From positions 144,740 through 208,739 of the forward strand of contig NZ_CP139087.1 of assembly GCF_038024855.1 (NCBI RefSeq): 64,000 bases of DNA. The letters are read 5' to 3'. The translations under genes and the position numbers were made by a program. This DNA comes from Methylocella tundrae. Its GTDB lineage: Bacteria > Pseudomonadota > Alphaproteobacteria > Rhizobiales > Beijerinckiaceae. The notes under the pieces were generated by a model. It was not told the DNA's origin. It saw only the letters and a program-made list of their open reading frames with translations, and did not search any database. This document shows, one piece after another, positions 35,929-44,962 of this stretch (position 1 is the stretch's first letter; the number at the start of each line of letters is the position of its first letter).

Positions 35929-37607
35929 CAGAACAGCTCCTCGGCGCGCTCTTCGAAAAATCCCTTCGGCCAGCGGTCGATGAATTCTCCCTCGGGATCA
36001 ACGCGCAGCGGGCGGAAGCGCACGCCGCCATCTTTGCCTTCGACGTAAATCACTGACAGGTCATCAGGCGACAGACCGATCGCGCCTGGCGGCACTTCGT
36101 TCTCGGTTGTTTCGCGAATGCGCCGAAGCAGGCGCAGCATGATGTGCTCGCTATGTGTTTCGACAAGCAGGGTCTTGCCGGCGCCAACGATGCTCTCGCT
36201 CGTCTGCACCGCCTGAATGAAAAGATCGCCCAGGCCAACCTGAATGGCGGGATGGACGTGCAGCTCAGGCTGCTCAATCGCAAGAATGCCCTGCTGGCCT
36301 CGAAGGCAGCCGACGATCACCGGGATCATTTGCGATATGCCGACGCCCACGTCGCTCGGCGCAACGATGATGCCCTTCTCGAAATCGCGCAGGGCAATTT
36401 CCGAACGGCCGCTAAGCGTGGCGTAAAGCTCTTGCAGCTCGCCAAGATCGTCTTCGGAAAGCCCGCGCTCGAACAGCTGGTGGAACCGGCTGGGAACAGG
36501 AACTTCCTTGAACTGGAACTTCTCCAGCCGATAGCCGGTCTTCAGGCGCTCCTCGCCGCCGAGCCAGGCATTGACCTCTTCCAGCAGCTTGCCTGAAGGA
36601 TCGGTGTAGAGCAGATCCCAGGCGGCAAGGCCCTGTGCCCAGCGCGATTCATCCGGTGAAAGGCGCGGTCGATACTTTCGGCTAGGGATTTCGCGCAGCG
36701 GGCCGACATAAGTCATCGCGCTGAGATAGTCGCGCACGAGCCGGAGCGGCCCTACAATTAATTCATCCAGAAGCGCGTTCAGACCGCGAACCCGTGGGGT
36801 TTTGCTCTCCAATTCGAATTTCTTTACGTCTGGATCGCGAAGATCGCTCACCATCGGCCGACTGAGGTCTGGAAGCGCCCCGAGGAAGGTTTCCACACCA
36901 ACACGGTACTCGTGCAGTTGCACCTCGTTGCTTCTGGACATTTGTCGCGACAGTTCGATTATTTCATCCGCGAGCGGATACGGGGACAGCTCCTCTTCCG
37001 GCTCCGGCGGCTCATCCGCGTCGCGAAAGCGCCGGAACAGATGATGATTGAAGTTGATCTTCGACAGTATCGCCTGGCCTGCCTGTGCCGGCGACGTGAG
37101 CGTGGCGACTTCTTCGTCGTCCATCATTACTGTGATAGCCGAAACATATGGGCCGGCCAGCAAATCGCTCCACGAGATTGAAAGGCTGACGCCGATGGAT
37201 TGCACCACGGCGTAGTCTTTCAAGTCGGTGTTCTCACCCACAAGATAGCGGATCGGCAAGTTGTCGAATTCCGCCGCGGTCAGGGAGGCTCCTGAATTCA
37301 AGGGCAGGCGCTCGGTGCCGTGACCGTCAGCACCATCGATCACAACCTTAATGACGATGGTTCGACTTAGGTCGTGACCGTGAACCAGCGTTGCGAAGCC
37401 GCCCAAATCGATTAGCCCGCCGGCGATGGTCTGGTCCGGATCGGCGTTTCGGCGCTCAAGGATTTCGCGCAAATAGTGCAGGGATTGCAGGATCGTGCTC
37501 TTGCCGGCGCTGTTCGGGCCGAAGAGCAGCGTGATCGGTTTCAGATCGATAGTCTGCGCGGTTCCGATTCCCTTGAAGTTTTCGATCTCGATCCGGCTGA
37601 GGCGCAT
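35928..37607 (-). CDS. AAA ATPase with DUF3696 (OLD/RecF-like)
   Basis: A 559-residue RecF/OLD-type ATPase. The N-terminus IEIENFKGIGTAQTIDLKPITLLFGPNSAGKSTIL carries Walker A at about residue 34. The C-terminal half has QMIPVIVGCLRGQQGILAIEQPELHVHP (Walker B-like, EQPELH) and LLVETHSEHIMLRLLRRI, then the DUF3696 end (LSVIYVEGKDGGVRF). No TOPRIM motif is visible, unlike true OLD nucleases, so DNA cutting would need the PLD-like partner encoded immediately downstream. The gene begins nine bases after hsdS, placing this two-gene unit inside the restriction operon. Confidence 0.85.
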   Translation of the reverse strand: MRLSRIEIENFKGIGTAQTIDLKPITLLFGPNSAGKSTILQSLHYLREILERRNADPDQTIAGGLIDLGGFATLVHGHDLSRTIVIKVVIDGADGHGTERLPLNSGASLTAAEFDNLPIRYLVGENTDLKDYAVVQSIGVSLSISWSDLLAGPYVSAITVMMDDEEVATLTSPAQAGQAILSKINFNHHLFRRFRDADEPPEPEEELSPYPLADEIIELSRQMSRSNEVQLHEYRVGVETFLGALPDLSRPMVSDLRDPDVKKFELESKTPRVRGLNALLDELIVGPLRLVRDYLSAMTYVGPLREIPSRKYRPRLSPDESRWAQGLAAWDLLYTDPSGKLLEEVNAWLGGEERLKTGYRLEKFQFKEVPVPSRFHQLFERGLSEDDLGELQELYATLSGRSEIALRDFEKGIIVAPSDVGVGISQMIPVIVGCLRGQQGILAIEQPELHVHPAIQVGLGDLFIQAVQTSESIVGAGKTLLVETHSEHIMLRLLRRIRETTENEVPPGAIGLSPDDLSVIYVEGKDGGVRFRPLRVDPEGEFIDRWPKGFFEERAEELF

Positions 37608-37616
37608 GGGGCGATC

Positions 37617-38822
37617 CTACAATTCGCCACGAAAGGCGCGCTGGGAAAGAGAACCGAGCAATGAGATTGCCATTGAAAATGCAGACTGGAGCCCATTGTC
37701 CGCATTGAGTTTGGCCGCTACGAACTCGGCGTACTTGTTCTGCAATTCCGGAGGCGGCAATCTAACCTCGAATGACTTCGCATCCTTTTGGTTGATGCTG
37801 CTTTGATTCACGGCCGGCTTGGCAGCTCGGGCAATCTGGTTCTTGAGATAAGTGGATCGAAGCTGATCAACAACGAATCGCGGGTTGGCAATCTTGGCAT
37901 CTACGCGAAACCGCATCATGTTGGACTCGAAGACCGTTGGCTCGGTCAGGCCTTCGATCAGCGCGCACTTCCCGAGATACTCGGGACTGTTCACGCGGTT
38001 GATAACAATGTCGCCGTTGATGAGTTCGTATGTTCTGACCGTGCGATGATCAATATTCAGTCGCTTCATATCGCGCTCTGCGCTCAAATACCCATCATAG
38101 AATCCGTCTATTCGAAGGATTCGAGTGCCAGAACCATAGTCACTGGAATGACGATATAAGCCGTTCTGTGGCTCAAGCTCCAGAATTTGACCTATCGACT
38201 TTGTTCGCCAATTTCGAGAGTTCGATGAAAGATCACCGAACATCTCCAAGAACACCGACTTCAAGAAATCGTCCGCTAGGGCAAGCGCTTGCTCGCGTTT
38301 CCGGCGGATGGCGTCCGCTTTGTCGAGGATCGCCGCGATGCGGCGTTGTTCATCAAGGTTCGGAAATGGCACCTCATAAGAGTCCAGTTCCGACTTCCTG
38401 ATGTTCTTAATGCCCACACCAGACGAATTTCGTGTCCATTCGCGGAATCGCGGCGTCTGGAGGTAGTGAAATAGGTATCGCGGATCGCATTTGCCGGGCT
38501 TGGGCCTAACCACCGCGCAGAACGCGCCGAATGAGCCAATCCAATCTTGATCGGCGAACGCAGTCTTCCCAACAATCTCGGCACTGCCGGAGGACGTGCA
38601 CATGACGATATCGTCACGACGGAGCCTTTGCTTCTCGGATACCATTTGTTCCGGGATATAGACTAAATCGGTATCCAAGATCAGATGACCTTGAATATTG
38701 CCTGCCCGCAAAACGGGAGTGTAACCCGCCCGCGCCTCCGCAACCGCGTCGCCCTTAGAGAAGGTGACACCTCGAACTACTTCGGCCTTGTCGGTCAATG
38801 GTAATGGCGACACACCGTTCAT
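37617..38822 (-). CDS. hsdS: Type I restriction-modification specificity subunit
   Basis: A 401-residue HsdS with two target-recognition halves. The first (residues about 1-150) contains [11 protein letters not shown] and ends in the conserved helix [29 protein letters not shown]. The second (about 190-380) contains [14 protein letters not shown] and ends [17 protein letters not shown] before a second spacer helix. HsdS sets the bipartite recognition sequence of the methylase and endonuclease complex. Its start overlaps the hsdM stop by four bases. The recognition sequence cannot be read from the protein. Confidence 0.92.
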   Translation of the reverse strand: MNGVSPLPLTDKAEVVRGVTFSKGDAVAEARAGYTPVLRAGNIQGHLILDTDLVYIPEQMVSEKQRLRRDDIVMCTSSGSAEIVGKTAFADQDWIGSFGAFCAVVRPKPGKCDPRYLFHYLQTPRFREWTRNSSGVGIKNIRKSELDSYEVPFPNLDEQRRIAAILDKADAIRRKREQALALADDFLKSVFLEMFGDLSSNSRNWRTKSIGQILELEPQNGLYRHSSDYGSGTRILRIDGFYDGYLSAERDMKRLNIDHRTVRTYELINGDIVINRVNSPEYLGKCALIEGLTEPTVFESNMMRFRVDAKIANPRFVVDQLRSTYLKNQIARAAKPAVNQSSINQKDAKSFEVRLPPPELQNKYAEFVAAKLNADNGLQSAFSMAISLLGSLSQRAFRGEL

Positions 38823-40342
38823 CCGAGCAGTTCCTCTAGTTCGCCGAGGTCGGTCGCGATGTCATCGTTGAGCTTCTTCATACGGTCCAGAATGACCACT
38901 GGCGAGTCGTACTCCTTCGCAACATGCGCCCGAACCTTGTACTTGCTCAGAGATAGGTCGTAGTTCGCCTCTCGGATTTCTTGGGCTGGCACGACGAAAG
39001 CCTTCTGCGTCCGGTCCGTGTCGCGTTTGGCATCGCGAGTTCGCCATGCCGCCAAACAGCCTGGGAGATCGTTTGCTTCAACGGCATCACGCTTGTCGTC
39101 CAGCGAGTAGCCGTCCGCCTCAACGTCGTAGAAAAACACGTCGTCGGTGCGCCCGCCCTTGGTGAAAACAAGGATGCCGGTTGACACGCCCGCATAGGGC
39201 TTGAACACGCCGCTGGGCAGCGAAATTACAGCTTCGAGCTGATTGTGATCCAGCAACAGTTTGCGCAGAGCAACGTGAGCCGTCGATGAGCCGAACAGAA
39301 CCCCATCAGGCACGATCGTCGCCGACCGACCGCCATTCTTCAGCATGCGTAGGATCAGAACGAGGAAGAGCAACTCCGTCTTTTTCGTCTTCACCTGACG
39401 CAGGAGCGAGGCGTGGACATCCTCGAAATCAAGGCTGCCCTTGAATGGCGGGTTCGCCAGGATGACGTTGAAGCCTTCGGCCGCAGCCTTCGGGAACTTG
39501 TCGGTGAAGCCCGCGCTCAACGTGTCTTGATAGTGGATGTCGGGATCATCGACGCCATGGAGCATCAGGTTCATGGCGGCGATGCGCAGCATCGTGGCGT
39601 CGAAGTCGAACCCATGGAACATGCCGCTGCGAATATGCTCGCGGTGCACTTCCAGTAGGTCGCCAGTGTAGGTCTTTTCGGCTTTACCCGTCTCGGGATC
39701 TGTCTCTTCCAGCACGCCCTCGGGCGAGGTGTAGGTTTCCAGCAGATACTGCATCGTTTGGACAAGGAAGCCGCCAGTGCCGCAGGACGGATCGCCGATT
39801 ACGTCGGTGGGTTTGGGTTCCAGCATGTCGACCATCAGCCGGATGATGTGGCGCGGCGTGCGGAACTGGCCGTTGATGCCGGCCGTCGTCAGCTTGCTCA
39901 GCAGGTACTCATAGAGATCGCCCTTGGCGTCGCCTTCAGTCAGCGGCAGCTGGTCAATCATGTTGACCGCCTTCACCAGAAGGCTCGGCTTCTGGATCAT
40001 GAGCTGCGCATCCTTCATGAACTCCGCGAAGGCAGTGCCGCTCGTCGATGATCTCCGAAAATGCGGAAACACCTTGTCGCGCACCAAAGGCAGCATGGCA
40101 TCGGCAGCCAAGTGCCGGAACTGCGACCAGCGCAGGCTCTGCTCGTCATCCGAGAACCGCCGCTGAAACGACTTGCCCGTCCGCTTCAAGCGATTCTCGT
40201 CGCGCGTTTCGTTGATGTCGAGCAGGCGTGCGAACATGAGGAACGTGATCTGCTCGATCACGGTCAACGGGTTGGTGATGCCGCCCTGCCAGAACTCGGT
40301 CCAGAGGGCGTCCACCCTGCGCTTCAGATCACCGGTAATCAT
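38819..40342 (-). CDS. hsdM: Type I restriction-modification methyltransferase subunit
   Basis: A 507-residue N6-adenine methyltransferase. The N-terminal HsdM helical domain ([31 protein letters not shown]) precedes the SAM motif [21 protein letters not shown] (about 185) and the catalytic [16 protein letters not shown] (NPPF, about 275). The length is normal. It starts directly after hsdR (0-base gap) and overlaps hsdS, so all three subunits are made together. It protects host DNA at the sites cut by HsdR. Confidence 0.94.
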   Translation of the reverse strand: MITGDLKRRVDALWTEFWQGGITNPLTVIEQITFLMFARLLDINETRDENRLKRTGKSFQRRFSDDEQSLRWSQFRHLAADAMLPLVRDKVFPHFRRSSTSGTAFAEFMKDAQLMIQKPSLLVKAVNMIDQLPLTEGDAKGDLYEYLLSKLTTAGINGQFRTPRHIIRLMVDMLEPKPTDVIGDPSCGTGGFLVQTMQYLLETYTSPEGVLEETDPETGKAEKTYTGDLLEVHREHIRSGMFHGFDFDATMLRIAAMNLMLHGVDDPDIHYQDTLSAGFTDKFPKAAAEGFNVILANPPFKGSLDFEDVHASLLRQVKTKKTELLFLVLILRMLKNGGRSATIVPDGVLFGSSTAHVALRKLLLDHNQLEAVISLPSGVFKPYAGVSTGILVFTKGGRTDDVFFYDVEADGYSLDDKRDAVEANDLPGCLAAWRTRDAKRDTDRTQKAFVVPAQEIREANYDLSLSKYKVRAHVAKEYDSPVVILDRMKKLNDDIATDLGELEELLG

Positions 40343-43300
40343 TTAGTGCTTCGTCCTTTCAGGGGATTGTTTTGTGCCCCCGCTGGCTGCCGCGGGCGGC
40401 GCGAAAACGCTGAGGATATCGAGAAGATCGTCGATCTCCTCTGGTTTCTCGAAGACGCCATCCAGGCCGTCAGCGTCCACCACTGTGAACGGCTGCTCAT
40501 AGAGGCGATCAAGCGTGACCGACCCGAAGCGGGCGATGTGGTTTTGAAGCAACCCGAGGAAGCGTGTCTGCTTCGCCGTAAGGCTGGGATGCCGGCGCGC
40601 GAATTCCGCGAACCTTGCCGCAACCGCTTCCGGGTCCAGCCCGACGATCGACCGGATCGCAAAATCCAAAGGAAGCGCCGTGTCAGCGAAGAACTCTTGG
40701 AGCAAGTCCCGGCTCGCATTCGGGCTTTGGATCAAGACGAGCGAAACAAGTGCCTGAATGTCGGCTTCCGAAACGGCTTCGCCCGCGCGAATCTTTTTGA
40801 GCGTCAGATTCGTATCGAAGTGCCGCTTCAATTCGGCCTCGACGATCTGCTGGTATGCCTTCATGTCGACGGTCTTCAGACTCGTCGCCCGGCGATTTGT
40901 CTGGAAGCCAGTTGCATCTTCCGTCACGTCGATGATCTTCGCCGGCAGCGGCATGGCGCCCTGGCGGTCGCGATGATGCATGATTTCTCGGAGCGGTTTG
41001 CGAACAGACTCCAGATCACCGACGGTTACGCCGTTCCAGAACTCATTGGACTTTACCCGCTTGATGACTTCAGCCTTTTCCCGGACCGGGTTGAGGTGCA
41101 TCTGGAGTGCCGAGAGTCGATCGAGCAGATCGATCTTTAGATCGGCGACATCAGCGGACTTACGCAGCACTGCGATCTGGGCGCGAGCCATCAAGAGATC
41201 CAGCGCGTAGGCATCGCTCAATCCGCGAACGTTTCGCCATTGCATAAGAGGTGCGACGACCTGTCGAAGCATCGCAACGGTCGCGGGCGCGAAGGCTTTG
41301 AGCGTTGCCGGAACGGAAACCGCGCGCTTCTCACGCCATCTCTCGCGCACCGAGACGGATTCCTCGGGCAGTGCCTCAATGTCTTTCGCGATGAGCTCTA
41401 TCACCTCGTCAAATATCGCGACTTCGCTCATGCGAAGTGCCGTCTCGGCGAGCAAGACACGCTCTTCGAATACCAGCTGGAGCAAGGGCTTCGACTGGGT
41501 CGGCTCGGCCGGCCGGTAGCCCATTTCAAAGCGTTCGAAATTCCCCCAATGATCGAAAATCCGGAAGATGTTCTTGTCCTTGCCGGGGCCGAACAGATCG
41601 GGCTTCAGACGTGTTCCGCGCCCGATCATCTGCCAGAACTTGACAGGCGAACGGACTGGTTTGGCGAAGACAAGGTTCAGGATTTCTGGGATGTCGATGC
41701 CGGTATCGAGCATATCGACCGAGATCGCGATCGTTAGCTCGGAGTTTGCGCCGTCACCCTTGAAATCGTCGATAAGCTGCTCCGCGCGCGGATCGTAGTT
41801 GTCGATCACCTGACAGAAGCGCCCGCCGTACTGCGGATACATCTCATCAAACATCTGCCGCATGAGCACAGCATGTTGGTGGTTCCGCGCGAAGATGATG
41901 CTCTTGCCTGGAAGCTGCCCAATGGCGTCGCGCAGCCCGTTCTCCATCAGATTGCGGAGGATCGCGCGGTTGGTGTCCTTGTTGTAGATGATCTTGTCGA
42001 TCTGCTCTGATGAGAAATCGTACTGCGCGGGGTCTTCGCCCTGTTCCTCAAGCTCCTGAATCTGCTCTTTGGTCAGGATGTCGAGCCTGATCCCCTCGCG
42101 CAGAAACTGGGTCGTGTGCTCGAAAACTTCAAACGGCGTCAGGAAGCCGTCCTGCACCGCCTGCTCAAGATCGTAATTCGCTGTCGGCAACTGCCCTTCG
42201 CACCCAAAGAGGCTGAACGTGTTGCGCGACACGAAATCAATAGGAGTAGCCGTCAAGCCGATCTGAAGGCAGTCGAAGTAGTGAAACATGTCGCCATAGA
42301 CGTTGTAGATGCTGCGATGCGACTCATCGGCGATGATCAAATCGAAGAACCCGACATCAAAGGACTGGTACACCTTCTGCATGGCGGGGTAGGTCCCGAG
42401 AAATATCCGTTCGCTCGCCGATTGATTCACATGTGAGCTGACGATGCGAATGGGCTCAGATAGGAAATCACCGAAGGCGTTCTTGGCCTGCTTGCGCAGC
42501 TCACGACGATCGCAAAGGAATAGAACGCGCTTGACCCAGCCGGCGCGAATGAGCAGCTCCGCCAGGGCGATCGCAACGCGGGTCTTGCCTGTGCCGGTCG
42601 CCTGAACGATGAGCGCCTTCCGATGGCGGTCAGAGAAGCGCTCGGAAACGCGCTTGATCGCCTCGATCTGATAGAGCCGGTTGACGATCTCGACCTTCGG
42701 TTCGAGCGAGTTCAGAGCTTTCCGACCGGCGCGCTGAAAATTCACAAGATACTGCAGGCTGTCCTTTGAATAGTAGCCGAAAACCTTCCGGGGCGGATAA
42801 CCGAGAACGTCATCCCACATCCAAATGTCGTATCCATTGGTATAAAAGATGACCGGCCGCTGGCCGTGCATCTTTTCGAGCCCATCGGCATACAGTTTCG
42901 CCTGTTGCCGACCCCGCTCCGGGTCCACGGCAGTCTTCTTTGCCTCGATGACCGCCAGCGGATTGCCATTGTCGTCCCAAAGCACATAGTCGGCATAACC
43001 AAGACCCGATGCAGTGGGTTGATGTTTGACCTCAACCTCCTTGCCTACCTCTGCGGTGCCAGCTTCGCCCGGGGCGACGTTCCAGGCCGACGTTGCGAGG
43101 AGACTGTCGATGATTCTGGCCCGGGTGGTTGCCTCGTTAAACTCGAGCAGATTGGCCGTTGCCGCGCTGGAGGATGCCAGCGCCTGGATCTCCTCGACCT
43201 TCTTCTCCGCGGTCGCTGTAGCTAACCGTGCGGTTTCCAAATCGCGCAGAAGCGCTTCCATCTGCGCTTCCTGCGCAGCAAGCTTTTCAAGAACCCGCCG

Positions 43301-43759
43301 CTTCTCGCCCTTCAGCTGGCCTTTGCTGTCGTCACCTCCCTGTGGGACTGGCTGCTCGAAAGTCGGAATATGCGCGGCATCGCCTTTGCCATACTGAACA
43401 AATAGCCACCGCCCCAGATCGAATGCTTCCTGCAACAGCCAGAGCGCGCTTCGGGTTGTCGCAGGCTCACCGTGCGCAGCCTTGTTGCCGTGAATTCGAA
43501 GGGCGTGGAGCTTGTCGAGAACCACCTTCGGCGTGATGGCAGCGAAGGACTGATTTCCCAGCAGATCGACAAAGGTTGCGTGCTCGGGCTTGGGCAAACC
43601 CAGGTCACGATAGATGTCCTTGGTAAGGTTTTCCGCAAAGAGCCGCAGCTTGACGAGCGCACTGGCAGGATCATCGTGAGTATACGCCTCGGCAAAGCCG
43701 CCAAGCGATGCGAGTTCGGGCCAAACTCCTCGCAGGATTTCGAAGTTACGAGATTTCAT
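40343..43759 (-). CDS. hsdR: Type I restriction endonuclease subunit
   Basis: An 1138-residue HsdR. Residues about 1-120 are a DUF4145-like domain (LRLFAENLTKDIYRDLG, HALRIHGNKAAHG). A PD-(D/E)xK nuclease core follows near 240-280 (YADYVLWDDNGNPLAVIEAKK). The SF2 translocase has LIVQATGTGKTRVAIALAELL, LIIADESHRSIYN (DESH) and IGLTATP, then MIGRGTRLKPDLFG (motif VI). The C-terminal EcoEI R_C-type region completes it. It translocates DNA and cuts at unmethylated sites. It overlaps the regulator gene by four bases, so it is the first enzyme gene of the long defence operon. Confidence 0.94.
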   Translation of the reverse strand: MKSRNFEILRGVWPELASLGGFAEAYTHDDPASALVKLRLFAENLTKDIYRDLGLPKPEHATFVDLLGNQSFAAITPKVVLDKLHALRIHGNKAAHGEPATTRSALWLLQEAFDLGRWLFVQYGKGDAAHIPTFEQPVPQGGDDSKGQLKGEKRRVLEKLAAQEAQMEALLRDLETARLATATAEKKVEEIQALASSSAATANLLEFNEATTRARIIDSLLATSAWNVAPGEAGTAEVGKEVEVKHQPTASGLGYADYVLWDDNGNPLAVIEAKKTAVDPERGRQQAKLYADGLEKMHGQRPVIFYTNGYDIWMWDDVLGYPPRKVFGYYSKDSLQYLVNFQRAGRKALNSLEPKVEIVNRLYQIEAIKRVSERFSDRHRKALIVQATGTGKTRVAIALAELLIRAGWVKRVLFLCDRRELRKQAKNAFGDFLSEPIRIVSSHVNQSASERIFLGTYPAMQKVYQSFDVGFFDLIIADESHRSIYNVYGDMFHYFDCLQIGLTATPIDFVSRNTFSLFGCEGQLPTANYDLEQAVQDGFLTPFEVFEHTTQFLREGIRLDILTKEQIQELEEQGEDPAQYDFSSEQIDKIIYNKDTNRAILRNLMENGLRDAIGQLPGKSIIFARNHQHAVLMRQMFDEMYPQYGGRFCQVIDNYDPRAEQLIDDFKGDGANSELTIAISVDMLDTGIDIPEILNLVFAKPVRSPVKFWQMIGRGTRLKPDLFGPGKDKNIFRIFDHWGNFERFEMGYRPAEPTQSKPLLQLVFEERVLLAETALRMSEVAIFDEVIELIAKDIEALPEESVSVRERWREKRAVSVPATLKAFAPATVAMLRQVVAPLMQWRNVRGLSDAYALDLLMARAQIAVLRKSADVADLKIDLLDRLSALQMHLNPVREKAEVIKRVKSNEFWNGVTVGDLESVRKPLREIMHHRDRQGAMPLPAKIIDVTEDATGFQTNRRATSLKTVDMKAYQQIVEAELKRHFDTNLTLKKIRAGEAVSEADIQALVSLVLIQSPNASRDLLQEFFADTALPLDFAIRSIVGLDPEAVAARFAEFARRHPSLTAKQTRFLGLLQNHIARFGSVTLDRLYEQPFTVVDADGLDGVFEKPEEIDDLLDILSVFAPPAAASGGTKQSPERTKH

Positions 43760-44631
43760 CTCATCGCCTCCGAAAGCGCGGAGTCAAACTCCTCGCGATT
43801 GGACACGACAACCGGCGTTTCTCGTGGATCACTTGACGCAAGATCGAGACGAAGCCGTTTGCTGAAATAATAAAGCATGGCATGGCGAACAGGCACCACA
43901 ACGCGCCCATTCATCATGGCATAGTCCTGCGCGATAACGCCCTGCTGACATGCAGTCAGCTTCGGATTCGGGATCAAGATAACCTGGAAATGAGAGTTCC
44001 AGAGGTCGTCAGATCTCGGGAAGCTTCCGGCTTCGCCAATATTTCGGCAATCGAGGCACCGGGACAGAATGAAGTCCTTGAACTTCTGATCAATATGGCA
44101 ATAGGCCCTTGTGTGCCACCGAAGCCCATCACTTGCGAACGCATGAGGCGACACTCGCCTCCAAACCGGTTCCGGACGCGCAGCACTCATTGACTGATAC
44201 AAAATCTCAATCGAGCGATTTCCACGCACGGCTTCCAGCAAGGCCCGCAGAGCATTGGAAGCGACGCGACGTTGGGGGATAGGTAGTCTATCGGCGACCA
44301 GAGCGCCGTGTGCACTGTCTTCCGGTTTGGCGCCAGTCGCCGTCGGCCTCGGCGCTAAGCGATCGAGATAAGCCGCAGCGTCCAGTTCGATAAATCTCGG
44401 ACGAAACGCATCAGACGCAAAGTACCGCTTTTCGCTGCGATCGTAGACAATGTTGTCGGGTGCGTGTTCCTGATAAAGCGCGAGGTCCTTGGAGGCTTGC
44501 GGAACCGATACACCAAACTCGTCTACGATATCCGACCGGTTGACGCCGCCCTCCCAGAACAGGCGGAATTCGACGAATTCGAGCCTACGCTCGACCCCCC
44601 ATCGAAATCCTTTTGTGTCCGCGGCGTTCAT
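43756..44631 (-). CDS. WYL-domain transcriptional regulator (BrxR/CapW type)
   Basis: A 291-residue regulator: an N-terminal winged helix (RLEFVEFRLFWEGGVNRSDIVDEFGVSVPQASKDLALYQ), a linker, and a WYL-type domain (RSIEILYQSMSAARPEPVWRRVSPHAFASDGLRWHTRAYCH) with a C-terminal extension. BrxR/CapW family proteins repress defence operons and release them on sensing phage-linked signals. I chose ATG 44631 rather than an upstream TTG. Its stop overlaps hsdR by four bases, so it autoregulates and is co-transcribed with the restriction genes and very probably everything down to 25.4 kb. Confidence 0.88.
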   Translation of the reverse strand: MNAADTKGFRWGVERRLEFVEFRLFWEGGVNRSDIVDEFGVSVPQASKDLALYQEHAPDNIVYDRSEKRYFASDAFRPRFIELDAAAYLDRLAPRPTATGAKPEDSAHGALVADRLPIPQRRVASNALRALLEAVRGNRSIEILYQSMSAARPEPVWRRVSPHAFASDGLRWHTRAYCHIDQKFKDFILSRCLDCRNIGEAGSFPRSDDLWNSHFQVILIPNPKLTACQQGVIAQDYAMMNGRVVVPVRHAMLYYFSKRLRLDLASSDPRETPVVVSNREEFDSALSEAMR

Positions 44632-44680
44632 CAAATTCGGCCCCAAGATCCATTAGACTTGTTTCTTTATCCATCGTTTT

Positions 44681-44708
44681 TTTATACTGATCGAATTGGA
44701 CCTGTCAA
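44681..44708 (-). promoter_or_regulatory. Sigma70-type promoter of the defence operon
   Basis: On the minus strand TTGACA (44708-44703) and TATAAA (44686-44681) are separated by 16 bases, about 50 bases upstream of the regulator ATG. This is a near-consensus promoter in otherwise GC-rich DNA. A WYL operator is expected around it, but I see no clear palindrome. Confidence 0.7.
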
Positions 44709-44776
44709 GAGTGACGTTTGGCAGGATCTCGGTTGGCCTGACTTCGCTAGCGCTGGACGGAGCTCCAGGGGCGGCT

Positions 44777-44793
44777 CCGCGCTTTAAGCGCGG
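44777..44793. terminator. Perfect GC-rich palindrome, terminator-like
   Basis: CCGCGCTTTAAGCGCGG forms an 8-base-pair stem directly after the stop of the small minus-strand frame ending at 44795. It lies between that frame and the promoter of the defence operon. No long T tract follows. Confidence 0.35.
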
Positions 44794-44794
44794 C

Positions 44795-44962
44795 TCACTC
44801 GCCGCTGAGGGCGACGCATCGCTCACCAATGATGGCGATCATCTTGTCCTGCGTTGCGGTTGCCGCCTCAGATGGAATTGCAAACGCCGGCAGGCGCAGC
44901 GTTTTGGCGTGCTCGGCGAGCCGCACCGTGAGTTCGCCGATAGCCGCCTTGTGAATAAGCAT
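44795..44962 (-). CDS. Short unknown frame starting in the IS terminal repeat
   Basis: A 55-codon frame beginning MLIHKAAIGELTVRLAEHAK and ending GERCVALSGE. Its ATG lies inside the long terminal repeat of the neighbouring ISL3-like element, so it is either the cut end of a displaced gene or a chance frame. It is helical and unrecognised. Confidence 0.25.
   Translation of the reverse strand: MLIHKAAIGELTVRLAEHAKTLRLPAFAIPSEAATATQDKMIAIIGERCVALSGE

Noticed and set aside
40061..41140. 359-codon plus-strand open frame
   Set aside because: It lies wholly antisense to hsdM/hsdR, which have unambiguous motifs; it is a shadow of high-GC coding sequence.
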